From contig JBCBRH010000004.1 of the NCBI GenBank assembly GCA_039819785.1, positions 70,033 to 134,032 of the forward strand: a stretch of DNA of 64,000 nucleotides. Reading direction: 5' to 3'. The notes beneath the pieces were generated by a model that saw nothing but the letters and a program-made list of their open reading frames with translations, searched no databases and had not been told where the DNA came from. This DNA comes from JBCBRD01 sp039819785. Lineage in GTDB: Bacteria; Pseudomonadota; Alphaproteobacteria; Rhizobiales; Hyphomicrobiaceae. This document shows positions 46,015 through 54,335 of this stretch, one piece after another. Every line of letters begins with the position of its first letter. Position 1 is the first letter of the stretch. The position numbers and the translations under genes were made by a program.

Positions 46015-46545
46015 TCACGACGTCGCCGCGTCTGTTTCAAACAGGCCCACCCGCAGGTCAGTCGCGGTGTAGATGGTTTCGCCGTCCGCTTTCAAAGTCC
46101 CATCTGCAATCCCAAGTTTAAGTCGGCGAAGGATCACGCGCTTCAGGTCAACGACGTACTCCAGTTCTTTGACCTGGGGTAGAACCATCCCGGTAAACTT
46201 CACCTCGCCAACACCGAGCGCACGCCCACGCCCAGGTGCGCCGAGCCAGCCAAGGTAAAAACCCGTCAGCTGCCACAAGGCATCCAGCCCGAGACAGCCG
46301 GGCATGACCGGGTCACCCTGGAAATGGCAGTCAAAAAACCAGTTCAGGCGTTCATTCCCAGCAACCTTGAGCTTTGCGACCACCACCCCCTTGCCGTGCG
46401 CGCCGCCATCTTCCGCAACTTCGCTGATTTCATCGAACATCAGCATCGGAGGCAGAGGAAGCTGCGCATTGCCAGCCCCGAACAATTCGCCCCGACCACA
46501 GCTCAAAAGGTCCTCGAAGTCGTAGCTGGAACGCCGTTCTGCCAT
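46015..46545 (-). CDS. fabA: 3-hydroxydecanoyl-[ACP] dehydratase/isomerase
   Basis: Dehydrates 3-hydroxydecanoyl-ACP and isomerises trans-2 to cis-3, the branch point of unsaturated fatty acid synthesis. ATG 46545 gives 176 residues (MAERRSSYDFEDLLSCGRG). NAQLPLPPMLMFDEI and FFDCHFQGDPVMPGCLGLDA are signature blocks, the latter with catalytic His and Asp. Start at 46617 would add 24 unlike residues. fabB follows after 269 bases, which contain the tandem palindromes. irr is divergent upstream, the arrangement seen in rhizobia. Confidence 0.96.
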   Translation of the reverse strand: MAERRSSYDFEDLLSCGRGELFGAGNAQLPLPPMLMFDEISEVAEDGGAHGKGVVVAKLKVAGNERLNWFFDCHFQGDPVMPGCLGLDALWQLTGFYLGWLGAPGRGRALGVGEVKFTGMVLPQVKELEYVVDLKRVILRRLKLGIADGTLKADGETIYTATDLRVGLFETDAATS

Positions 46546-46877
46546 TGGTGAAAAAAGCCCCCTATTCAATTGTTTGAGATTGCACCCGAGGTCCGCCAAA
46601 GGGATGTGCCGACACAACTATGCCGGTTTTAGCGGGTGAATCGCATCAAAAAACGCCAGCAAATCAGCTCAGACCAGCGCATCGCGGGACTGGTACCACA
46701 CTCATTGGGCACCATAAACCCAAACGGGAATATACTGGCAGCAGCAGGCACCCTTGCCGGTGTAAAAGCGAAGGGCTTGCGTCAAGTTGCAGGAAGTCGA
46801 ATTGCTGCCTATCATGTAAACTAAGACTCGCAGGCCGCCTCCGTTAGTCAGGGGCAGCGCTTGCACGAATACCCGGA
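46546..46877. promoter_or_regulatory. 332-base divergent region fabA/irr
   Basis: Promoters for fabA (minus) and irr (plus) must lie here. I looked for an Irr-type palindrome as in front of nfuA and did not see one. There is no credible small gene or hairpin. Confidence 0.4.
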
Positions 46878-47306
46878 ATGATCAGGGACAACGTGGTGAG
46901 TGAGCCAAAAACAGACCTCCTAGCAAGCTTACGCACCGTAGGGTTGAGGCCCACGCGGCAGCGCGTAGCGCTTGGCGACTTGCTGTTTGCAGCTGGTGAT
47001 AGACACGTCACTGCTGAGCAATTGCACGTTGAGGCGGTCTCCGCTGGCGAATGCGTATCACTGGCAACGGTTTACAACACGCTTCATCAGTTTAAACGCG
47101 CCGGGCTCATCCGTGAGGTTGCTGTGGACGGTGCCAAAACGGTGTTCGATACCAACACGTCCAACCACAATCACTACTATGTGGAAGACGACGGCACCGT
47201 CATGGATATCCCTTCCGATCAGATCCGTGTCGACGGCCTGCCCGAACCACCTGAAGGCATGAAGATTGCCCATATCGACGTCGTCGTCCGGCTCGCCAAA
47301 ATCTGA
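46878..47306 (+). CDS. irr: iron response regulator Irr (Fur family)
   Basis: Haem/iron-status regulator of alphaproteobacteria. 142 residues: winged helix with RPTRQRVALGDLLFAAGDRH and LATVYNTLHQFKRAGLIREV, then FDTNTSNHNHYYVEDDGTVM. The N-H-N-H stretch corresponds to the HxH haem/metal motif of Irr, and the ending DIPSDQIRVDGLPEPPEGMK is typical. The N-terminal Cys-Pro haem motif of Bradyrhizobium Irr is absent, as in most others. ATG 46878 or GTG 46893/46896, the latter with AGGGA upstream. Likely targets include the nfuA site in this window. Confidence 0.94.
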   Translation: MIRDNVVSEPKTDLLASLRTVGLRPTRQRVALGDLLFAAGDRHVTAEQLHVEAVSAGECVSLATVYNTLHQFKRAGLIREVAVDGAKTVFDTNTSNHNHYYVEDDGTVMDIPSDQIRVDGLPEPPEGMKIAHIDVVVRLAKI

Positions 47307-47336
47307 GCAGCCGACAACCTCCTGAAAGTTCACAGC

Positions 47337-47440
47337 TAGAGCATGTTCAGGAAAAGTGTACGCGGTTTTCCGCCCGGAACATGCTCCAAATCAAGAGCTT
47401 AGATCCTGCTTTGCTGGTCCAAGAAAAGCAAACAGGCTCT
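47337..47440. repeat. dispersed intergenic palindrome, copy B
   Basis: Core 47339-47386 is one base different from copy A (TGTACGCGG versus TGTATGCGG). An outer inverted repeat CTAGAGC (left) and GCTCTAG (right, about 47434-47440) encloses it, and inside lies a further CCTGCTTTGCTGG / AAGCAAACAGG segment. It ends almost at the stop of the convergent SH3 gene and might double as its terminator. Confidence 0.93.
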
Positions 47441-48095
47441 AGTCAAACGTCTCGTCTGGGTAAATACCCCAGATGTCTTTCTGGCGAATAAAGCCACGGT
47501 AGCTCGCCACCGAAACCCGGCACCATGTGCCATCGCATGCATGAAGATCCGCGATCACCCCGGCCTCAACGATGGCAACGGCCCGCGACGTGTCGCTCTG
47601 CCGCGACCGCAGCGTCATCTGAGGTACATCCTGCCCGGCCTTGATGCTCCACGGCGCGATCTGCCCGGTTCTGCGCGCCGACAACAGTGATCGGCTGACC
47701 CAGCCAGTTGTGCCTTCGGCGTCGCGAACTTCTCGCCATCGCGCATATTCCCGAACGACTTCGACCGGTAAACCAGCGCGTCGAAACACCCAGGCGGTGG
47801 GGTAATCCATCCCGGGACCTTTACGCAGGTTCACACGGCTGGCCTTCAGGCTGACGTATCTTGGTACTTTCCTGCCGGAAGCCCCAGTGGCGGCCGCGGA
47901 TCCAGCAGCCACCCTATCTCCAGCTGCTGGAGCGTCTGGCGCTTGTGCCATCGCCACATCTCCCGAACTGGCAAGAAAAAGAGCAAGCATAAGTGTCATC
48001 AGACCCAGCATGGGACTACGCCCATAGACCGGTGCCCAATGCGCCCGCCCCGACAAACGGCCTTGGCCTTCCCAGTGTCTTTCAGTCTTCCGCAC
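47439..48095 (-). CDS. exported SH3-domain protein
   Basis: 218 residues with an N-terminal export segment (PMLGLMTLMLALFLASSGDV, ending AMAQA), an Ala/Gly-rich linker and two bacterial SH3 (SH3b) units. The first is SLKASRVNLRKGPGMDYPTA to EGTTGWVSRSLL, the second MTLRSRQSDTSRAVAIVEAG to YRGFIRQKDIWGIYP. Members of this family are thought to bind cell-wall peptides. Start GTG 48095 has AAAGG seven bases upstream; ATG 48011 would leave the signal without basic residues. The partner or substrate is unknown. Confidence 0.85.
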   Translation of the reverse strand: MRKTERHWEGQGRLSGRAHWAPVYGRSPMLGLMTLMLALFLASSGDVAMAQAPDAPAAGDRVAAGSAAATGASGRKVPRYVSLKASRVNLRKGPGMDYPTAWVFRRAGLPVEVVREYARWREVRDAEGTTGWVSRSLLSARRTGQIAPWSIKAGQDVPQMTLRSRQSDTSRAVAIVEAGVIADLHACDGTWCRVSVASYRGFIRQKDIWGIYPDETFD

Positions 48096-48305
48096 ACCCA
48101 GCCTTTCATCACGCCGCCCGAGTGCTCAGGCTTTGTCATTCATAATGGCTTCTGTTAGACCGACGTGGCTCCAGGTTCTAGTGCCCGGTTGCACCCAACG
48201 ACAAACCACGCACAAGTCTTACAAACACATTCAAGCCTGACAGCTGCATGCGGTCGAAATACGCCGCTGAAAATCAGGCCCTTCCCACGAGCACAGCACA
48301 AAACT

Positions 48306-49304
48306 ATGCCAGACCAATCCTCGAAGCCGACGGTCATCGTAACGCGTAAGCTGCCGGACGTCGTCGAAACACGCATGCGCGAACTCTTCGATGCCAGACT
48401 GAACGTCGACGATGTGCCCATGACCCATGAGCAACTGGTCGAGGCTGTGAAGACGGCCGATGTTCTAGTTCCCACCGTCACGGACCGTATCGATCGCAGC
48501 ATTATCAGTCAGGCTGGCGAAAACCTGCGGCTTATTTCCAACTTCGGCACAGGCGTCGACAACATCGACCTGGATACGGCCCGCAACCGCAATATCACAG
48601 TGACGAACACACCAGGCGTGCTGACTGAAGACACCGCAGACATGACCATGGCCCTTATTTTGGCCGTGCCGCGTCGACTGGCGGAAGCAACAAACTATCT
48701 GAAAAACAACGGCAGCGAGTGGGGTGGCTGGTCCCCCACATGGATGCTCGGACATCGCATATATGGCAAGCGCCTTGGCATCATCGGCATGGGGCGCATC
48801 GGTCAGGCCGTGGCCCGCCGGGCAAAAGCCTTCGGTCTGCAAATCCATTACCATAACCGCCGCCGGCTGCCCGAGGCGTTGGAACAGGAATTTGAAGCCA
48901 CCTACTGGGAAAGCCTCGATCAGATGCTGGCCCGCATGGACATCATTTCGGTCAACTGCCCGCACACACCGGCCACCTATCATCTCTTGTCGGCCCGCCG
49001 TCTCAAGCTGATGAAGCCAACGGCCTACATCGTGAACACGGCGCGCGGTGAAGTCATCGACGAGAACGAACTGGCCCGGCTGGTGGAAAGTGAATCCATC
49101 GCGGGAGCAGGACTGGACGTGTTCGAACACGAGCCTGCGGTGAACCCTAAACTCCTCGCTTCAGACCGCGTCGTCGCCCTCCCGCACATGGGTTCAGCAA
49201 CCATCGAAGGCCGCATCGACATGGGCGAGAAGGTCATCATCAATATCAAGACGTTCATGGATGGCCACACACCGCCAGACCGCGTTCATCCCGCGATGTT
49301 CTGA
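48306..49304 (+). CDS. D-isomer-specific 2-hydroxyacid dehydrogenase (glyoxylate/hydroxypyruvate reductase-like)
   Basis: NAD(P)H-dependent reduction of 2-oxo acids. The 332 residues start MPDQSSKPTVIVTRKLPD. NAD loop: LGIIGMGRIGQAVARRAKAF. Catalytic Arg in NTARGEVIDE, Glu in LDVFEHEPAV, His in ALPHMGSAT. The block NFGTGVDNIDLDTARNRNI is typical of the GyaR/glyoxylate reductase group, and rhizobial genomes have a close relative near moeB and dut. The exact substrate is not shown by sequence. Start ATG 48306; the 47 codons upstream that stay open do not look like protein. Confidence 0.92.
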   Translation: MPDQSSKPTVIVTRKLPDVVETRMRELFDARLNVDDVPMTHEQLVEAVKTADVLVPTVTDRIDRSIISQAGENLRLISNFGTGVDNIDLDTARNRNITVTNTPGVLTEDTADMTMALILAVPRRLAEATNYLKNNGSEWGGWSPTWMLGHRIYGKRLGIIGMGRIGQAVARRAKAFGLQIHYHNRRRLPEALEQEFEATYWESLDQMLARMDIISVNCPHTPATYHLLSARRLKLMKPTAYIVNTARGEVIDENELARLVESESIAGAGLDVFEHEPAVNPKLLASDRVVALPHMGSATIEGRIDMGEKVIINIKTFMDGHTPPDRVHPAMF

Positions 49305-49345
49305 TTGTTGACAGGTATGCGGAGCTTAAAGACCGGCGGATGCGC

Positions 49346-50170
49346 TCATGACCCAGCCATTTGCGCCTGCCAGTGAATGGCCAGGTCCGTGATCGTCGGT
49401 GCATCACCACTCAGAGCATTCTTAGGGTTCCACGCAACATCGACTGACTGGAACCGGGTCGACAAAGCATCATAGATCAACAGCCGTCCCACCAGGCTTT
49501 CGCCCGCACCCGTGATCTCTTTCAAGACCTCGACGGCCTGCAGCGTTCCGATCACGCCGACAATCGCCCCCAGAACGCCAACTTCCGAGCAGTTGGCCAC
49601 CGTGCCAGCAGGCGGCGCTTCAGGAAAGATGCATCGGTAGGTGGGATAAGGCACGCCCTCGTCGTTCTTGAGATGAGGCTTAAACGTCGAGACGTACCCG
49701 TCAAATGGCCCAACGGCCCCAAAGACCAGCGTGCGCTTGGCGAAATAACACGCATCCGACACCAGATACCGCGTGTCGAAATTGTCCGAACCATCACAAA
49801 CGATGTCGTAATCCGCCAGCAGCGCCAGAGCGTTATCAGCCGTGAAACGCTCCGCATAGGTTTTGACATGAACGTGCGGGTTCAGCCGCGCAATGGCTGC
49901 GGCCCCGCTCTCAACCTTCAATGTGTCCACACCACCCGTGTCGTGCAGGACCTGGCGTTGGAGGTTCGACAATGAGACAACATCATCGTCGATAAGCCCG
50001 ATCGTGCCCACGCCCGCAGCTGCCAGATACATCGCGATGGGTGAGCCTAAGCCACCGGCTCCCACCAGAAGCACACGCGCGGATTTCAGCTTCTGCTGAC
50101 CGGCACCGCCAACCTCACGCAAAACAAGATGCCGCTTGTACCGTTCAATTTCCTCTTGCGAGAGCGACAT
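49346..50170 (-). CDS. moeB: ThiF/MoeB family adenylyltransferase
   Basis: E1-like enzyme that adenylates the C-terminal Gly-Gly of MoaD (or ThiS) before sulfur transfer. The 274 residues begin MSLSQEEIERYKRHLVLREV. ATP loop: VGAGGLGSP (36-44). Then DDDVVSLSNLQRQVLH, NPHVHV, DGSDNFDTRYLV, and the block YRCIFPEAPPAGTVANCSEV. There is no rhodanese domain. The first zinc CxxC of E. coli MoeB is not present, which I believe is frequent in this group. ATG 50170 fits the family; 50242 adds an unlike 24 residues. Confidence 0.93.
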   Translation of the reverse strand: MSLSQEEIERYKRHLVLREVGGAGQQKLKSARVLLVGAGGLGSPIAMYLAAAGVGTIGLIDDDVVSLSNLQRQVLHDTGGVDTLKVESGAAAIARLNPHVHVKTYAERFTADNALALLADYDIVCDGSDNFDTRYLVSDACYFAKRTLVFGAVGPFDGYVSTFKPHLKNDEGVPYPTYRCIFPEAPPAGTVANCSEVGVLGAIVGVIGTLQAVEVLKEITGAGESLVGRLLIYDALSTRFQSVDVAWNPKNALSGDAPTITDLAIHWQAQMAGS

Positions 50171-50483
50171 CGCGCAGGCCTCCAGCGTCCAAGTGAAAAG
50201 CTTGATGGGCAGATTGGATAAGCGGCCAAGGCGCGACCGCAACCTTGGTCAGACAACGGTTTTGCAATTGAGCCCAACCGCTCACGTTGTCTTTGAACCT
50301 CACGGGGCAATCGCGCAAGCGTGAGGCAGCGTGGTAACATCGTGTGATGCCTTTCGACGTTCTGGACAGTACACCGATGACGGACGAGGTTCCGCCACGA
50401 AGAAAAGAGCAGAACCCGCCAGATGATCTAACGTCAGACGAAAAAACCAAAGTCGTAAGAACAATAAAAAGAAAGGATCGACC
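50171..50483. promoter_or_regulatory. 313-base divergent region moeB/membrane protein
   Basis: Holds the promoters of two divergent genes. Only the Shine-Dalgarno AAAGGA before 50484 is evident. No repeat or hairpin of note. Confidence 0.35.
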
Positions 50484-51020
50484 ATGACCATGAGCAACAC
50501 AATCGACCAACGTCACGCAGCGTTAACGCCCAGCGTTTCGCCAAATGCCGTGTCCATCTTCACCACATTCGTATTGGCAGCCGTCGCTGCATTGGCAACC
50601 TGGGAAATCTTCGCCCGGTTGATCGCGCCATTGTGGATCGGCGGACCACTCGAACCCGCCGGCTTGATTCAGTCGGTCTTCAACAGCGCGTTGGTAAAAG
50701 ACCTCTTCGGCTCGGTAGGATTGACCAAATCAGGCGCCGAAGCCCTCCACATCTTCACCGGCCTCGTTGGGTATCCGCTGGGCTATCTGCTTGTCGTCCG
50801 CCCGCTGGCCCGCGCCACAGTCCCCGCACTACCTTGGTGGTTTGTCTCAGCTGTCTATGGAACGGCGCTGTGGGTTTTCGCGCTGTATATCATGGCGCAC
50901 TTGATCGCCGGTTTCCCAGCGTTCATCGGCTTCGGTGCACTGACTTGGGCATCACTGGTGGGACACGTCGCTTATGCGGTCGTCCTGGGCGCCATCGTCC
51001 GGGCCCGTTTCGGGGCCTGA
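50484..51020 (+). CDS. conserved-looking membrane protein, function unknown
   Basis: 178 residues with four predicted helices: about 23-48 (IFTTFVLAAVAALATWEIFA), 90-110 (IFTGLVGYPLGYLLVVRPLA), 115-140 (PWWFVSAVYGTALWVFALYI) and 150-175 (ALTWASLVGHVAYAVVLGAI). A loop with GGPLEPAGLIQSVFNSALVK links the first two. I do not recognise the family. Start ATG 50484 has AAAGGA upstream. It stands alone between moeB and cysK. Confidence 0.75.
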   Translation: MTMSNTIDQRHAALTPSVSPNAVSIFTTFVLAAVAALATWEIFARLIAPLWIGGPLEPAGLIQSVFNSALVKDLFGSVGLTKSGAEALHIFTGLVGYPLGYLLVVRPLARATVPALPWWFVSAVYGTALWVFALYIMAHLIAGFPAFIGFGALTWASLVGHVAYAVVLGAIVRARFGA

Positions 51021-51064
51021 ACTTTGCCAGACCGAATGCCGACGATAGACTGAACTGCAACAGA

Positions 51065-51130
51065 TGAGGGCCATCATGCCCTCAATATCACGGCAACGAA
51101 AAGCGCTTCTCCCCGTTGTTCATGGGGAGA
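51065..51130. other. two hairpins between convergent genes
   Basis: TGAGGGC (51065-51071) pairs with GCCCTCA (51078-51084). A little later CTCCCC pairs with GGGGAG over a nine-base loop. Neither is followed by a T-run. They lie between the convergent membrane-protein gene and cysK and may act as transcript ends on one strand or the other. Confidence 0.4.
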
Positions 51131-51201
51131 GGCGACGTCAAACTTCAAAGATACCTTAGAGGCGAGACCCGCCGCGAAAAAATACGGGAAAGAGCGGCAC
51201 G

Positions 51202-52233
51202 TCACGAGGTGCCTGAGGCCGGAGCCTCGAACAGGTCGCTCGTGTAATACCGCTCAGCCGATGAGCTTGCGAACGTGACGACCGTCTTCCCAGCAAATGC
51301 GTCCCGTGTCGCAACCGTCAGCGCGGCGGCCAGATTCGCACCTGTCGAAATCCCACCCGGGATGCCCTCCACCTTTGCAAGCATACGGCTGGATTCAAAC
51401 GCCATATCGTTGGGCACTGTGATGACTTCATCAATCAGCGATCGATCAAGGTTGTCAGGGACAAATCCCGCCCCAATGCCTTGGATTTTATGCGGGCCTT
51501 TTTCACCCTTCGACAGCATCGGGCTATCCGTTGGCTCGACGGCAAAGATCTTAAGGTCCGGATTGCGCGGTTTTAGAACCCGCCCACATCCCGTCAGGGT
51601 GCCGCCTGTGCCCACGCCAATAACGAGAGCATCAACACGTCCACCGGTATCGTTCCAGATTTCCTCCGCTGTTGTGAGTTCATGAACCAGCGGGTTGGCG
51701 GGGTTCTCAAACTGCGACGGGATCACGGAGTCAGGAATATCGGCAGCCAGCGCCTTGGCCTTGGCAATGGCACCACCCATACCTTCCGGTGCCGGTGTCA
51801 GTGCGAGTTCAGCCCCCAGATGGGTGAGCAGCTTGCGCCGTTCCATCGACATGGATTCTGGCATGACGAGGATGACCCGGTAGCCGCGCGCAGCGGCAAC
51901 AAATGCCAACGCAACACCTGTGTTGCCAGATGTCGGCTCGATGATGACGCTTTTCCCTGGCGTTAGCCTGCCGTGTGCTTCCAACGTATCGATCATCGAA
52001 ACGCCGATACGATCTTTGACCGAAGACAGCGGATTGAAGAATTCCATCTTCATCAACACGTCGCCCTTGGTTTCGGCAGCCGCCATCACGCGGCCAAGAC
52101 GCACAAGAGGGGTATGCCCGATGGTTTCATCAATGGACTGGTAGACCTTGCCCCGCCCCCAGGTTTTGGTGGCTCCCAGTGTCTTGATGTCAGAGGAGAT
52201 CGGAAGTGCTTCAGCTGTTGGGGAATGGTCCAT
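51202..52233 (-). CDS. cysK: cysteine synthase (O-acetylserine sulfhydrylase)
   Basis: PLP enzyme making cysteine from O-acetylserine and sulfide. The 343 residues hold the PLP Lys73 in NPLSSVKDRIG, the substrate loop EPTSGNTGVALAF and the phosphate-binding GVGTGGTLTGCGRVLK. A 30-residue N-terminal extension precedes the core. ATG 52233 is chosen because AAGGTGAGG lies six bases upstream; the GTG at 52245 falls inside that ribosome site. The A or B isoform is not separable here. Confidence 0.95.
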   Translation of the reverse strand: MDHSPTAEALPISSDIKTLGATKTWGRGKVYQSIDETIGHTPLVRLGRVMAAAETKGDVLMKMEFFNPLSSVKDRIGVSMIDTLEAHGRLTPGKSVIIEPTSGNTGVALAFVAAARGYRVILVMPESMSMERRKLLTHLGAELALTPAPEGMGGAIAKAKALAADIPDSVIPSQFENPANPLVHELTTAEEIWNDTGGRVDALVIGVGTGGTLTGCGRVLKPRNPDLKIFAVEPTDSPMLSKGEKGPHKIQGIGAGFVPDNLDRSLIDEVITVPNDMAFESSRMLAKVEGIPGGISTGANLAAALTVATRDAFAGKTVVTFASSSAERYYTSDLFEAPASGTS

Positions 52234-52324
52234 GGGTTGCCTCACCTTGCGTAGTCCGTGTTTTGATTACCGATGTTAATCGCACACGCGCAATCGCGAA
52301 AGCTGAATTGCCTTGCCGTCAGCC

Positions 52325-52798
52325 TCACGTGCCCGTCGAACCGAACCCGCCAGCACCTCGTCCGCTCTCCGGTAAAGCCTCGACAATTTGAAAGTCAGCG
52401 CGCCAAACCGGTGCGATCACAAGCTGGGCAATCCGGTCCCCGCGCGCAACCGTGAACGGGGCCTGCCCGAGATTGATCAGGATGACGCCCACTTCACCAC
52501 GGTAGTCGGCATCGATGGTGCCAGGTGAATTCAACACGGTTACACCATGCTTCAAAGCCAGCCCGGACCGTGGCCGCACCTGTGCTTCAAACCGGGGCGG
52601 TAGCGCCAGTGCAAACCCGGTCGGGACAAGCGCCCTTTCCCCGGGGGGGAGGTCCCGGGGTGCATCGGACCGAACGGCAGCGCGTAAATCGAGCCCGGCG
52701 GCATCATCCGTTTCATATGTAGGCAGTGGAAGGTCAGCCGCGTGGGGCAAGCGCTGGATCGCGATCCTGATAATGTCGTGGTCTTGGTTAGCCGGCAT
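52325..52798 (-). CDS. dut: dUTP diphosphatase
   Basis: Trimeric dUTPase that removes dUTP and supplies dUMP. 157 residues with the five motifs: TDDAAGLDLRA, RPRSGLALKHG, NSPGTIDADYRGEVGV, ARGDRIAQLVI and the C-terminal RGAGGFGSTG. Start ATG 52798 overlaps the end of coaBC by 11 bases, so the two are co-translated. coaBC-dut is a widely kept pair. Confidence 0.97.
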   Translation of the reverse strand: MPANQDHDIIRIAIQRLPHAADLPLPTYETDDAAGLDLRAAVRSDAPRDLPPGERALVPTGFALALPPRFEAQVRPRSGLALKHGVTVLNSPGTIDADYRGEVGVILINLGQAPFTVARGDRIAQLVIAPVWRADFQIVEALPESGRGAGGFGSTGT

Positions 52799-54074
52799 CG
52801 CGCCGCCCCGTCCCGCTGGCCGCCAGGGCAGCACCGATGCGTTCGATCAGCCGTTGCGAAACATCAGCCTTGGGCATGTCCGGCCACGCCTCCACGCCAT
52901 CACGCGTGACGAGATGAACCGAATTGCGGTCTCCGCCCATGACACCCGTGCCGACAGAGACATCGTTTGCAACAATCCAATCTGCATTTTTTCCAACCAG
53001 CTTGCGTTGCGCGAACCCGACCACGTTTTCGGTCTCGGCGGCAAACCCAATGGTCAGCTCCGGGCGCAGTTCAGGCGTGTTGGCAATGGTTTTGAGGATG
53101 TCGGGATTCTCGATCAGCTCAAGTGTCATGGCGCCGGGCCGGTTCGCCTTGCTTTTTTTCATCTTCTGTTCGGCTGGATCAGCAACCCGCCAATCGGCAA
53201 CCGCAGCTGCAAAAATGCCAACGTCAGCCGGCATGGCGTAACGGACAGCAGCCAGCATGTCATCAGCCGTCTCGACCCGGTGAACGTCAACACCTTCAGG
53301 GTTGGGCAATTCAACGGGCCCGGAAACCAGCGTGACCCGCGCGCCAGCTTTGGCCGCTGCCCGCGCAAGCTCGAAGCCCTGTTTTCCCGATGAGCGATTG
53401 GCGATGTAACGGACCGGATCAATCCGTTCATGCGTCGGCCCGGCGGTGATCAGCACATGCCTGCCAGCTAGCGGCCCCTGCGCCTCAACGCCGCTCTGTT
53501 GGTCGCCCGCCTTTTGCGCGGAACGGTCAGCACCCGACAGCTGTCGCTCAATCGCACCCACGAGTGTCATTGTCTCAACAAGTCGGCCAACGCCAGCTTC
53601 ACCGCTTTCAGCCATCTCACCTGCATCGGGCCCGACAATCAAAGCGCCGTCTGCAATCAGTTGCGCAACATTGCGCTGGGTTGCCGGATGCGCCCACATC
53701 TTCGGGTTCATGGCAGGCGCAACGATCAGCGGCTTGTCGCTGGCAAGAAGGGTCGCCGTGGCCAGATCATCGGCCAGACCATGCACCATGCGCCCCATCA
53801 GGTTCGCGGTTGCTGGTGCAACGACGACAATATCGGCCTGTCGGGACAGGCGGATATGACCGATCTCGCGTTCATCATCAACGTCGAACAACTCGGTGAA
53901 CACGCGTTCGTTTGACAACGCGGAGACCGCAAGCGGCGTGATAAAGGCCTGGGCCGACTGTGTCATGATCGTGACGACGGAAAAGCCGGGCTCCTTGAGG
54001 CGTCGCACAAGGTCGAGGCACTTGTAGCAAGCGATACCGCCCCCGATGATGAGCAAGATACGTTTACCGGCCAA
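52788..54074 (-). CDS. coaBC: bifunctional phosphopantothenoylcysteine decarboxylase/synthetase
   Basis: Two consecutive steps of coenzyme A synthesis. CoaC domain (to about 180): flavin region IIGGGIACYKCLDLVRRLK, His in GHIRLSRQAD, and APAMNPKMW. CoaB domain: VLITAGPTHERIDPVRYIAN, SSGKQGFELARAA, FAAETENVV and the Lys-rich KMKKSK. The flap that in E. coli holds the active Cys (ACGDIGPGR) reads MAESGEAGVGR, without Cys. A polar linker (about 180-202) joins the domains. Start is TTG 54074 with AAAGGG eight bases upstream. Confidence 0.94.
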   Translation of the reverse strand: MAGKRILLIIGGGIACYKCLDLVRRLKEPGFSVVTIMTQSAQAFITPLAVSALSNERVFTELFDVDDEREIGHIRLSRQADIVVVAPATANLMGRMVHGLADDLATATLLASDKPLIVAPAMNPKMWAHPATQRNVAQLIADGALIVGPDAGEMAESGEAGVGRLVETMTLVGAIERQLSGADRSAQKAGDQQSGVEAQGPLAGRHVLITAGPTHERIDPVRYIANRSSGKQGFELARAAAKAGARVTLVSGPVELPNPEGVDVHRVETADDMLAAVRYAMPADVGIFAAAVADWRVADPAEQKMKKSKANRPGAMTLELIENPDILKTIANTPELRPELTIGFAAETENVVGFAQRKLVGKNADWIVANDVSVGTGVMGGDRNSVHLVTRDGVEAWPDMPKADVSQRLIERIGAALAASGTGRRDAG

Positions 54075-54335
54075 GTCTCAGACCCTTTCTCGCGATCACA
54101 GCCCGTGCGGCAACAAAAACCAACCGCCGGTAAAATTGACGGTGACACATAACATGGATTTGAACGCGTGGGCGGGCTGAGACATGAGACGGTCAACGTC
54201 ACCGGGATGACCGAAAGCCGTGCTAGATCATGGCCAGCAAGAGTGTCAGCGGTTCTAAAGCTGGAACAGCATACGAAATAGAAGTGAGAGCGCGTTTTGG
54301 TGCCACGAAAACCGAACACGCCCTAAGAGGTCTCA

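Noticed and set aside
46546..46877. Irr autoregulatory box before irr
   Set aside because: No TAGAA/TTCTA palindrome in this region.
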